Part shown: piece after piece, positions 1-5,992 of the stretch
Layout: each line of letters starts with the position of its first letter
How positions within the stretch are numbered: position 1 is the stretch's first letter
Origin: JAXHLG01 sp046497225
GTDB taxonomy: Bacteria > Patescibacteriota > Minisyncoccia > Moranbacterales > DUUL01
Direction: 5' to 3'
Assembly: GCA_046497225.1 (NCBI GenBank)
Contig: JAWOGA010000071.1
Span: forward strand, 1-11,720
Length of the DNA stretch: 11,720 nt
The notes under the pieces: generated by a model
What the model was told of the DNA's origin: nothing
Databases searched by the model: none
The model's input: only the letters and a program-made list of their open reading frames with translations
Position numbers and translations under genes: made by a program

Positions 1-1
1 A

Positions 2-811
2 TTTTGGGTTGACGGAGGACCTGGATTTAATTATGATACCTACATTTTAACCTTTCCTCCAAGTGAAATTGCTTACAATTTTTCTGTCGCGCCTCCAAGT
101 AATCCGCCGCATAATCCTATTATTCAGGGTCCGGATAAAGGCAATACGGAAGAGATAGTTGAATTTCAGGTGAGCGCAAGCGATCCCGACAATGACAATA
201 TCCGTTATGGCGTGGATTGGAACAATGATGGTAGTATAGATCAATGGTATCCTTCTTCAGGGGCAGTAGAATCGGGAACGGAAAAGACTATTAATTATCA
301 ATGGATAACCTCCGGTCATAAAACTTTTCAAGTTGTTGCAGAAGATGTTCACGGAGCCAGATCGCCTTGGGCTTCTCATGAAATTGAAATTATTGAATGC
401 GCTTCTTGCGCTTATAAGCAGTGTTATGGGGGAAAAGTTTATTGTTATGATTCTTGTTGGAACAGAGAGGGTGCTTTTGATGATTGTATAAAAGATGGAG
501 TTAAAGGAATTTGTTCTTGCGTTAATAGTAATACAGAAGGAAAGTGTATTGATGCTCAGTGTGTTTATGATGGAGTATGCGGGTCGGCCGATAGCGAGGG
601 ACAGAGTTTTTGTGATAAACCTCCAAGAGAAAATCTTTGCGAAGTTACCTTTCAAGACACCGTGGTTATTTATGAAGATGCCGGCGGAGATAAGTCAAAT
701 GACATGTTTAAGTGGAAGTGTTTTGGAGATGAAGGTTTTAGCGATGCGGATTGTAGCGCGGAAAGGGATTGTAGAATACACATACAAAGACAACAAGAAA
801 CATCTCCTTAG
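2..811 (+). CDS. PKD-domain, Cys-rich surface protein (3' part only)
   Basis: The frame is open from base 2, so the gene begins before the window and about 269 codons are visible. The first part (to about residue 130) reads as a PKD/Ig-like beta-sandwich, with a D-x-DNDN type turn, a DWNNDGSIDQW calcium-loop-like stretch, and strands ending in the HKTFQVVAEDVHGARS motif typical of PKD domains. The second part is Cys-rich (pairs such as CASC, CYDSC, CSC) and ends with a module of the form DGVCGSA...NLC...WKCFGDEGF..ADCSA, a repeat type common in large secreted proteins of Patescibacteria. It is probably an extracellular or envelope adhesin-like protein; the signal peptide would lie upstream, outside the window. 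The last 12 codons after CSAERDC look unnatural, and Cys-rich coding resumes in another frame near 820-850, so the 3' end may be frameshifted. Function beyond surface display is not inferable. Confidence 0.75.
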   Translation, partial: FWVDGGPGFNYDTYILTFPPSEIAYNFSVAPPSNPPHNPIIQGPDKGNTEEIVEFQVSASDPDNDNIRYGVDWNNDGSIDQWYPSSGAVESGTEKTINYQWITSGHKTFQVVAEDVHGARSPWASHEIEIIECASCAYKQCYGGKVYCYDSCWNREGAFDDCIKDGVKGICSCVNSNTEGKCIDAQCVYDGVCGSADSEGQSFCDKPPRENLCEVTFQDTVVIYEDAGGDKSNDMFKWKCFGDEGFSDADCSAERDCRIHIQRQQETSP

Positions 812-884
812 AATTATGATGTTCTGATTCTTGCGGAAGTTTAAAGAATGTTTATAAAGAAACTTTTTTCAGTATATTGATTTT

Positions 885-918
885 AGTACGTACTTGAGTA
901 CATACTATAGTACATACT
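885..918. repeat. Three 10-bp GTAC repeats at 12-bp spacing
   Basis: AGTACGTACT (885-894), AGTACATACT (897-906) and AGTACATACT (909-918) are separated by 2 bp each. The first copy is a perfect palindrome and the other two differ from it by one base. The array ends 8 bp before the start codon of the DNA glycosylase gene. Regular spacing of near one helical turn suits an operator for a small DNA-binding protein, but no regulator is known for it. Confidence 0.7.
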
Positions 919-926
919 TTTAATTT

Positions 927-1472
927 ATGGCTGATATTTTAGATAAAAATTTCTACAATCGCTATACGCCTGAAGTGACTAAGGATTTGTTGGGCTGCCG
1001 GCTGGCGCGGGAAGTTGATGGTGAAATCTATAAGGGAATGATTACTGAAGCGGAGTGTTATCGCGGGTTTCATGATTTGGCTAGTCATGCTTCGCGTGCA
1101 AAAACGAAAAGAAACAAGGTTATGTTTGGAGAACCCGGGAGGGTGTATGTTTATTTGATTTATGGGATGTATTGGATGCTGAATGTGGTTACCGAGAAAG
1201 AGGGCTATCCGGCGGCGGTGTTAATAAGAGGCGTTGAGATGGTGGATAAGAGCGGTAACAAAACCAAAAAACTTGACGGGCCGGGGAAGCTGACAAGGGA
1301 TTTTGGGATAGCCAAAGATTTGAACGAATGGGATTTAACGCTTGGGGAGAAGTTGTGGATAGAGGAAAATAAGAGTTTGCGCAAGAAGAAAATTATCAAG
1401 AAACCGAGAGTCGGGGTGGATTACGCCGGGCGTTGCCGGAAGTGGAAATGGAATTTTAGTTTGAAATTTTAG
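927..1472 (+). CDS. 3-methyladenine DNA glycosylase (AAG/MPG family)
   Basis: This base-excision repair enzyme flips out alkylated or deaminated purines (3-methyladenine, hypoxanthine, ethenoadenine) and cleaves the N-glycosidic bond, leaving an abasic site. The 181-residue protein spans the whole single-domain Pur_DNA_glyco fold (bacterial members are about 180-210 aa). Visible landmarks are LLGCRL near residue 21, the ITEAECY stretch with E43 at the place of the catalytic Glu of human AAG (E125), H54 in the DLASHAS motif, the VYVYLIYGMYW segment carrying the DNA-intercalating Tyr, LNVV, the L-DGPGKL motif, and a C-terminal PRVGVDYAG. All key positions are kept, so it should be active. ATG 927 has no SD sequence but is the only sensible start. 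It stands alone, with a striking GTAC repeat array immediately upstream that may control it. Confidence 0.95.
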   Translation: MADILDKNFYNRYTPEVTKDLLGCRLAREVDGEIYKGMITEAECYRGFHDLASHASRAKTKRNKVMFGEPGRVYVYLIYGMYWMLNVVTEKEGYPAAVLIRGVEMVDKSGNKTKKLDGPGKLTRDFGIAKDLNEWDLTLGEKLWIEENKSLRKKKIIKKPRVGVDYAGRCRKWKWNFSLKF

Positions 1473-1599
1473 AATCAGAGGATGATCTCACTTTTTAAGG
1501 AAAAATAATATATTACAATCTAAAACAACTATAAAAAATGAAAATAAAAAAATGAGAAGAATTGGGAAAATAATTTTACCCTTTTGTTTTTTAATTAGT

Positions 1600-1628
1600 T
1601 TGATTTAAAATTTGGAAAATGCTAAAAT
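1600..1628 (+). promoter_or_regulatory. Predicted sigma70-type promoter for dksA-like/lspA
   Basis: TTGATT (1600-1605) and TAAAAT (1623-1628) are separated by exactly 17 bp, and a TG one base before the -10 gives an extended -10 element. Transcription would start near 1635, leaving a leader of about 40 nt before the ATG at 1675. The rest of the 1473-1674 spacer is AT-rich with nothing else recognisable. Confidence 0.6.
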
Positions 1629-1674
1629 TGTAGTAAGCTAAACAGCATTTGATTATTAAAAATAAAGTAAAGTT

Positions 1675-2037
1675 ATGTTAGACAAAAAGATGCAAGAAGA
1701 GTTTAAAGAGAGGCTCTTGGAGGAAAAAAAGAAGCTGGAAAAAGAGTTGGGCAGAATTGCCTACAAGGAAGAAGACGGGGACTATGAAGCAAAATATGAA
1801 GACTATGGAAGAGAGAGGGAGGATAATGCGGAAGAAGTTGAAGATTACACCAACAGAATCGGGATAACCGAGTCATTGGAAAAAGACTTGGAAAATGTGG
1901 AAAACGCTTTGCAAAAAATAAAAGAGGGGACTTATGGAATTTGTGAAAATTGCAATGAAGAGGTCCCCATAGAAAGATTGAAAGTGTATCCGGCTGCCAG
2001 GAATTGCATAACTTGCAAGGAAGGAAATGAGAAATAA
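1675..2037 (+). CDS. DksA/TraR-family zinc-finger regulator
   Basis: The 120-residue protein has a long charged alpha-helical N-terminal part (about residues 1-85, likely a coiled-coil hairpin) followed by a C4 zinc finger with C90, C93, C111 and C114 (GICENCNEEVP...ARNCITC). This is the DksA/TraR C-terminal finger; family members insert the coiled coil into the RNA polymerase secondary channel and modulate initiation. The size and acidic loop (DYEAKYEDYGREREDNAEEVEDY) match the short YteA/TraR-like members found in Patescibacteria. No clear SD precedes ATG 1675; a good promoter lies at 1600-1628. Its last 11 bases overlap lspA, so the two genes are translationally coupled. A DksA-like gene next to lspA is a familiar pairing in this phylum. 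Whether it really regulates rRNA transcription here is unknown. Confidence 0.9.
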   Translation: MLDKKMQEEFKERLLEEKKKLEKELGRIAYKEEDGDYEAKYEDYGREREDNAEEVEDYTNRIGITESLEKDLENVENALQKIKEGTYGICENCNEEVPIERLKVYPAARNCITCKEGNEK

Positions 2038-2425
2038 AATTATCTTAGCTCTTTTAGTTGTTTTTTCCGACCAATCCTTAAAATACTTGGCTCGACAGGA
2101 GATTGTACCTCAAACAAAGGGTTTCTTTGATTTTATCTCTATTTGTAATCCTTTTTTATCCTGGGGTATTCCCTTAGAGGGGTTGTTATTTTGGTTGGGG
2201 TGGATTTTAGCTTTTCTTGGTTTGGTTTTCTTGATTTTAAATTTTAGTTACAATTGGTCTTTATTTTTAGTATTGGCCGGAGCTGTTTCCAATTTTATAG
2301 ATAGAATTTTTTTAGGTTGCGTGGTGGATTATTTAAAAGTTGGAGCATTTCCTATTTTTAATCTGGCAGATGTTTTTATCGTTGGCGGAGTTTTGTTTTT
2401 TGTTTTTAAGTTGATTAAAAAATAA
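2027..2425 (+). CDS. lspA: Signal peptidase II (lipoprotein signal peptidase)
   Basis: LspA is an integral-membrane aspartyl protease that removes the signal peptide of diacylated prolipoproteins. The 132-residue protein has four hydrophobic segments (about 4-21, 50-71, 76-90, 112-130). The family motifs are DQSLK near the N-terminus (D15-Q16..K19), N41 in the first periplasmic loop, the NFIDRIFLGCVVDYL box with D101, and FNLADVFI with D115; D101 and D115 are the expected catalytic pair. The loop between the two Asp is shorter than in enterobacterial LspA and the usual H-N-x-G-x-A-F motif is degenerate (CNPFLSWGI). ATG 2027 lies inside the end of the DksA-like gene and is preceded by AAGGAAGGA, one of the few convincing SD sequences in the window. 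It implies lipoprotein processing, so lgt should be elsewhere. Confidence 0.93.
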   Translation: MRNKIILALLVVFSDQSLKYLARQEIVPQTKGFFDFISICNPFLSWGIPLEGLLFWLGWILAFLGLVFLILNFSYNWSLFLVLAGAVSNFIDRIFLGCVVDYLKVGAFPIFNLADVFIVGGVLFFVFKLIKK

Positions 2426-2468
2426 TTTGGAGGTTGATACCACGCTTGATTAAGCTGTAAAAAATAGT

Positions 2469-2753
2469 ATGGAAAACCAAGAAGAAAGAAATCTGAGAAA
2501 TATGAGCCGTGAATTGCAGGGCAAAAAAAGTGTGCTAAATGCCGAAATACGCAAAACAGAAAATAGAAAGCAAGATATAGAAATTGAAAAACGCCGCCTT
2601 AATAAACAAAAGGAAAGATTGGAATTAGAATTAGAAAAATTAGATAAAGAGCAGGAAAAAATAGACAAAAAACAGTTCCAAAGTGAACAAGAATTGAAAA
2701 CTTTAGAAAAAAGAATTAAAGAAAATAAAACTGAATTGAATAGACTTAAATAA
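2469..2753 (+). CDS. Small all-helical coiled-coil protein, unknown function
   Basis: The 94-residue protein consists almost wholly of Glu, Lys, Arg, Leu, Asn and Gln with a heptad pattern from about residue 15 to the end (for example LELELEKLDKEQEKI), so it should form one long coiled coil. There is no signal peptide, transmembrane segment or Cys. It is the only long frame here, its codon use matches its neighbours and its stop sits within a terminator-like hairpin, which supports a real gene. No SD is present at a normal distance; a GGAGG at 2429-2433 is too far upstream. It may be cotranscribed with the DksA-like gene and lspA (43 bp after lspA). I do not recognise a family, and low-complexity sequence of this kind gives many spurious matches. 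Confidence 0.65.
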   Translation: MENQEERNLRNMSRELQGKKSVLNAEIRKTENRKQDIEIEKRRLNKQKERLELELEKLDKEQEKIDKKQFQSEQELKTLEKRIKENKTELNRLK

Positions 2754-2770
2754 ACCCGAGTTTATTTTTT
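2748..2770 (+). terminator. AT-rich intrinsic terminator overlapping a stop codon
   Basis: AAATAAAC (2748-2755) pairs with GTTTATTT (2760-2767) around a CCGA loop and is followed by three more T. The stem contains the TAA stop of the coiled-coil gene. The stem is weak (mostly A-T) but correctly placed to end the dksA-like/lspA/coiled-coil transcript. Confidence 0.5.
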
Positions 2771-2813
2771 GAAAAAAAGGAATTTGAATGGGAATATACT
2801 AATAGAATTAAGA

Positions 2814-3044
2814 GTCAAGAATCAAGAAGCAAAAAAGAGGGGGGTAAAATTCAAAAGTCAAATCTCAAGAAGCAAAATGACAAAGTAAAATGTAAAATTG
2901 TTTTAAAGAAACAAGATGCAAACAAATTACAAATTCAAAATTTAACGATGGCTCATTTGCTGGTAGCTAGTGACCAGTTTCCAGTGACCAAATTTGATGA
3001 CTGATGACTAAATTACTTTCTTCACCTTCCCCACCTGCCTTCAC
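2814..3044 (-). repeat. Heptamer-phased spacer array A
   Basis: This fills most of the gene-free stretch 2754-3107. Read on the minus strand it is a chain of degenerate 7-base units. Repeated or near-identical units fall in one phase: GTCAAGA/ATCAAGA (2814, 2821), ATTCAAA (2849 and 2933), AGTCAAA (2856), CAGTGAC (2982), GATGACT (2996, 3003) and CCTTCAC (3038), given as plus-strand words; all these starts differ by multiples of 7. Its words are the same as those of the 7805-8112 array on the opposite strand. It lies just beyond the 3' end of the minus-strand membrane-protein gene. No promoter, RNA gene or credible ORF is seen in the stretch. Confidence 0.7.
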
Positions 3045-3107
3045 TTTCAAAACCTTCACACTTTATGAACTTTCCAACTACTCCACTATGTTACAGGCAG
3101 TTACTGC

Positions 3108-3638
3108 TTATTTTGATTTTTTGTTAACAATTTTTAATATCCCCGCAAAAATAACCCCTCCCGCTAGAGCGGTCGCAAGCTGGGGCCAGCTGAACATAAA
3201 TACCAGCTTACTGTTTAAGGCATTTGCTAAAAACAAAGTAGAAGCGTATAAAATAAAAAACTTTACTAAACTGGCGCCTATTATCCCTCCCAAGGGATTT
3301 TTTTTAGTAAAATAAAAGGTTGTAATCAAGGTGATATTTGAGAAAATTATATAAGGAATCATCATGGCCATAGGCGCCGGTAATAATCCTCTTAACAAAG
3401 CTACCGAGGAGGGGAAAATAGCTACCATAAAAGCGTTGGCAAGAGGAAGTCGATAGGCAGCCGAAAATAAAATCAGGTTAACTATTGTTCCCGTGATCCA
3501 TTGATTGGCGGGAGTATGGGCTAACATGGCCGGAGCGATAATGGAAGCAGTAATTAAACTAATGGTCCAAATTAGTTCCCGGGTTTGCCACCCTATAAAA
3601 GAGGTAGATTTTATTTGAGCAATAACTTTATTTTTCAT
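3108..3638 (-). CDS. Six-helix membrane protein, ECF S-component-like, hydrogenase-linked
   Basis: The 176-residue protein has six predicted transmembrane helices (about residues 21-40, 47-64, 66-86, 88-111, 117-141 and 145-168) with short loops and Pro-rich kinks such as LLPAPMAMMIP. Size and topology fit the substrate-binding (S) component of an energy-coupling-factor transporter, which captures a micronutrient and works with a shared EcfT/EcfA module. None of the latter is in the window. The gene starts 38 bp downstream of the TM1266-like regulator on the same strand and so is probably cotranscribed with it. The pair faces the hydrogenase genes, which suggests a role in supplying something the hydrogenase needs (metal or cofactor), but that is inference from position. 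Alternatives are an unrelated small integral-membrane family. No SD is obvious before ATG 3638. Confidence 0.6.
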   Translation of the reverse strand: MKNKVIAQIKSTSFIGWQTRELIWTISLITASIIAPAMLAHTPANQWITGTIVNLILFSAAYRLPLANAFMVAIFPSSVALLRGLLPAPMAMMIPYIIFSNITLITTFYFTKKNPLGGIIGASLVKFFILYASTLFLANALNSKLVFMFSWPQLATALAGGVIFAGILKIVNKKSK

Positions 3639-3676
3639 ATTTTTTAGTTAATTTTAATTTCTATATTTTGTAATTA

Positions 3677-3940
3677 TCAGTTGGTGACGATAGAGTGTTT
3701 AGCTACTATTCCATATAGGGAATCTATTTTTTCCGTAAGGTTTTTGATTTCTTTAATAGATGCTTCTATGGTGACCACAATTAAAGCGGAGCAATGTTCA
3801 ATACATCTTTTTTCCAAGTTGGTTCCCAGGCGAGAGAGGATTAGATGACCGTGATCAGTTAATAACCGATTGACTTCTACCGAGTTATTTTGACGATCTT
3901 TGACCAGGATGGTTATGGTGGCTAAGTGTTGTTTTTCCAT
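3677..3940 (-). CDS. TM1266-family iron-only hydrogenase system regulator
   Basis: The 87-residue single-domain protein has the ACT/NikR-C-like pattern of the TM1266 family: beta strand (LATITILVKD), helix (VEVNRLLTDHG), strand with the LILSRLG motif (G-R-M-G in typical members), strand (ALIVVTIEA), helix (IKEIKNLTEKIDSL) and a final strand (YGIVAKHSIV). Family members are found next to [FeFe]-hydrogenase structural or maturation genes and are taken to be small-molecule or metal sensors; they lack a DNA-binding domain, so the molecular role is unclear. This copy has a C46-x3-C50 pair with nearby H49 that I do not expect in the usual Firmicutes or Thermotoga members. It is divergent from the hydrogenase operon across a 225-bp region, consistent with joint control. 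Confidence 0.8.
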   Translation of the reverse strand: MEKQHLATITILVKDRQNNSVEVNRLLTDHGHLILSRLGTNLEKRCIEHCSALIVVTIEASIKEIKNLTEKIDSLYGIVAKHSIVTN

Positions 3941-4165
3941 TTCTATTTTTATAAATATTACACACTAGCAAAATAGCATAAATTTTGGATTTTGAAAAAT
4001 TGAAAAATTTGTTATAATAAAAAATGCGCAAACGCCTGAAAATTTTAAGTGTAAAATTTTTATCATAATACGGGGGAGCATAAAAAAACTTTTTTATGTA
4101 AAAACACCTTGTTTAACTTGATTTTTAGGATTTCAGCTGAGATTAAATCAAATCAAAATAAAAAT
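3941..4165. promoter_or_regulatory. Divergent control region of the hydrogenase locus
   Basis: The clearest element is a plus-strand extended -10, TGTTATAAT (TATAAT at 4013-4018), with a weak -35 (TTGAAA 3992-3997, 15 bp spacing); transcription would begin near 4025, giving a leader of about 140 nt before ATG 4166. The leader contains GGGGGAG (4073-4079 region) followed by an A/T inverted repeat (4079-4087 with 4090-4098) whose loop is only 2 nt. A near-identical 11-bp word occurs in inverted orientation on both arms: GTGTAATATTT on the minus strand (3953-3963), 12 bp before the regulator start, and GTGTAAAATTT on the plus strand (4049-4059). Confidence 0.5.
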
Positions 4166-4618
4166 ATGACAATTCAAAAAATACTTCTTAAACATGAACC
4201 GAAAAAAGAAAATCTCTTGAGGGCTATAAAAGAAATCAACAAAAACTTTACCTGGGTTTCTCCGGAGGCAATTGAGAAGATAGCCAAGCATTTTTCTATG
4301 CCTAAATCAGCTGTTTACAGCAAGGCGAGTTTTTATGACGAAATAAATGTCCAAGAACCTCCTTTTGTTTTGGTTCAGGTGTGCAGTAGCGCTAATTGTC
4401 AAACCAAGAACGCAGATAAAATAATTAAAGAACTGGAAAACTTTTTTGGAAATAAATTTGGAGACTCTTTTAATAAAAAAATTAAATTTGAAAAAATAAG
4501 TTGTATGGCAAGGTGCTTGAATGGCCCGGTTATGAAGATTAATGAAACTGTCTATACACAAATGGATCCTCCTAAGGCTATTCAGATAATTAGTGAATAT
4601 CTAGGGGCGGAGAATTGA
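4166..4618 (+). CDS. hndA: NuoE/HndA-like [2Fe-2S] subunit of NAD(P)H-linked hydrogenase
   Basis: This is a thioredoxin-like ferredoxin subunit homologous to NuoE of complex I and HndA/HydC of soluble hydrogenases; it passes electrons to or from the FMN subunit. The 150-residue protein has an N-terminal helical part (residues 1-60, with the WVSPEAIEKIAKHF motif typical of NuoE) and then the cluster-binding fold with C73-x4-C78 (VCSSANC) and C113-x3-C117 (CMARCLNGP), the full N1a-type ligand set. I chose ATG 4166; the frame can be extended to a TTG at 4109, but the extra 19 residues have no counterpart in the family. There is no SD. It is the first gene of the hndA-hndC-hydA operon, 57 bp before the next gene and divergent from the TM1266-like gene. 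Confidence 0.93.
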   Translation: MTIQKILLKHEPKKENLLRAIKEINKNFTWVSPEAIEKIAKHFSMPKSAVYSKASFYDEINVQEPPFVLVQVCSSANCQTKNADKIIKELENFFGNKFGDSFNKKIKFEKISCMARCLNGPVMKINETVYTQMDPPKAIQIISEYLGAEN

Positions 4619-4664
4619 TATTTGTGTAATTTGATTTGCGGTTCAGCGGACCCGTAATTTTGCC

Positions 4665-4669
4665 GGAAG
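4665..4669 (+). promoter_or_regulatory. Ribosome binding site of the NuoF-like gene
   Basis: GGAAG ends 6 nt before ATG 4676 and decides for that start over the in-frame ATG at 4691. It is one of only two clear SD sequences in the window, both on operon-internal genes. Confidence 0.5.
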
Positions 4670-4675
4670 TTTAAA

Positions 4676-5914
4676 ATGAGAATACAAAAAATGAAAAAAA
4701 TAATTACGCAAAATTGGGATAAACTTAATCCTCTTCAAATAGAGAGTTATTTTAAGTTTGCAGGATATGAAACTTTAAAAGAAGTTTTTGAAGGGAAAAA
4801 CCCGGGAAAGATTATTGAAGAAGTTGAAAAATCCGGTCTTCAGGGCAGGGGTGGAGCCGGCTTTCCGGCTGGAGACAAGTGGAGGGTTGTAGCTGGTTAT
4901 GAATCCAAGCAAAAGTATTTCATCTGCAACTTAGATGAATCTGAACCGGGGAATTTCAAGGATAAAACTTTGGCGGAAAAAGATCCGCATAAAATAATAG
5001 AAGGCTCTATTTTAAGCGCTTATGCTGTCGGAGCTAGCAAGGGTTATATTTATTTAAACGGCAATTTCTACCAAGCTGGAAAAAACCTAGAGAGAGCTCT
5101 TGAACAAGCTTATAAAAACGGTTTTTTGGGTAAAAATGTTTTAAATTCGGGTTTTGATTTTGATTTGGAATTATTTTATGGCGCCGGAGCTTATATTTGC
5201 GGTGAAGAATCGGCTTTAATTAACTCCTTGGAAGGAAAAAGAGGAGAGCCTCGAGTGAAGCCTCCTTATCCATGCGAAGCCGGTCTTTACGGTAAGCCGA
5301 CTTTGGTAAGTAATGCCGAGACTTTGGTTAATATTCCTTGGATTATCAAAAATGGCGCTGAAGAATTCAGAAAAATAGGAACAAGCATATCTCCCGGCAC
5401 TAAGCTTTTTTCTATAGACGGGGCTGTAAAATATCCGGGTCTATATGAAATTGAAATGGGGAGAAGTATTCAAGAATTGATTAAAATTGCCGGAGGCGCA
5501 AGATCTGGCTGCAAAATAAGCCTTGCCCAAATTGGCGGAAGCTCCGGAAATATTATTCCCAAAAAAATGTTTTCCAAAATCCCGAGTTATTCCAAAGAGG
5601 CGGAAATTAGGATGGGTTCCGGCTCTCTTTTGGCAATTGATGAAGCTCAAGATTTGAAAAAGATCCTCCAAAGCTGGATTGAATTTTTTCAAAGAGAATC
5701 TTGCGGAAAATGCGTGCCTTGCCGGGAAGGAACTTTTCGATTAAAAGGGATTATAGAAAGGCTGAACAACGGAAATTTTGACCAAAATGACAAAGAGGAT
5801 TTAAAAAAACTGGTCTGGCTTTTGGATAATACCACCTTTTGTCCCTTGGGAAAATTTTCGGTGGCGGCGCTGAAAGATGTGATGGAGTTGGAAATAATAG
5901 AGGAGCTAAAGTAA
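4676..5914 (+). CDS. hndC: NuoF/HndC-like FMN, NAD(P)H-binding [4Fe-4S] subunit
   Basis: This is the flavin subunit that exchanges hydride with NAD(P)H and feeds single electrons into the iron-sulfur chain. The 412-residue protein has the FMN-binding loop GRGGAGFPAGDKW (residues 57-69), the NADH-site motif NLDESEPG (85-92), the YICGEESALINSLEG segment (173-187) followed by KPPYP, an SLBB domain (about 235-320), and the N3-type [4Fe-4S] ligands C343, C346, C349 (SCGKCVPC) and C389 (TTFCPLG). The length equals NuoF of complex I. It lacks the N-terminal thioredoxin-like [2Fe-2S] domain and the C-terminal ferredoxin (2x[4Fe-4S]) extension present in the roughly 600-residue HndC/HydB of known bifurcating hydrogenases. 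It is followed by a 70-bp heptamer array that fills the gap to the catalytic subunit. Confidence 0.95.
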   Translation: MRIQKMKKIITQNWDKLNPLQIESYFKFAGYETLKEVFEGKNPGKIIEEVEKSGLQGRGGAGFPAGDKWRVVAGYESKQKYFICNLDESEPGNFKDKTLAEKDPHKIIEGSILSAYAVGASKGYIYLNGNFYQAGKNLERALEQAYKNGFLGKNVLNSGFDFDLELFYGAGAYICGEESALINSLEGKRGEPRVKPPYPCEAGLYGKPTLVSNAETLVNIPWIIKNGAEEFRKIGTSISPGTKLFSIDGAVKYPGLYEIEMGRSIQELIKIAGGARSGCKISLAQIGGSSGNIIPKKMFSKIPSYSKEAEIRMGSGSLLAIDEAQDLKKILQSWIEFFQRESCGKCVPCREGTFRLKGIIERLNNGNFDQNDKEDLKKLVWLLDNTTFCPLGKFSVAALKDVMELEIIEELK

Positions 5915-5921
5915 TCCAATG

Positions 5922-5991
5922 TAATTAGCTAATAGTAATTAGTAATTTGTGATTGCGAGTTACTAGTAGCTAATAACCAATTAACTTTTTC
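5922..5991 (+). repeat. Heptamer-phased spacer array D
   Basis: Ten consecutive 7-base units fill the spacer between the NuoF-like stop (5914) and the hydrogenase ATG (5993). They include TAATTAG (5922, 5936), CTAATAG (5929), TAATTTG (5943), TAGTAGC (5964), TAATAAC (5971) and CAATTAA (5978). All are variants of one TAATTAN-like unit. There is no SD before ATG 5993; the last unit directly abuts the start. Confidence 0.65.
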
Positions 5992-5992
5992 A

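Noticed and set aside
257..655. Minus-strand ORF of 132 aa
   Set aside because: It is antisense to the PKD/Cys-rich coding frame and shows only Ser/Ile/Asn-rich shadow composition.
834..845. 12-bp word CGGAAGTTTAAA shared with 4664-4675
   Set aside because: A single short match; at 4664 it is an SD context and at 834 it lies in decayed coding sequence, with no flanking similarity.
2429..2433. GGAGG as ribosome binding site of the coiled-coil gene
   Set aside because: It is 35 nt upstream of ATG 2469, too far, and the nearest alternative start gives only an 8-codon frame.
3004..3315. Plus-strand ORF of 103 aa over the array and membrane-protein gene
   Set aside because: It begins in repeat sequence and is antisense to the well-supported six-helix membrane protein; no recognisable protein character.
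4109..4165. Longer NuoE-like protein starting at TTG 4109
   Set aside because: The extra 19 residues have no family counterpart and the frame contains a normal ATG at 4166 that gives the usual length.
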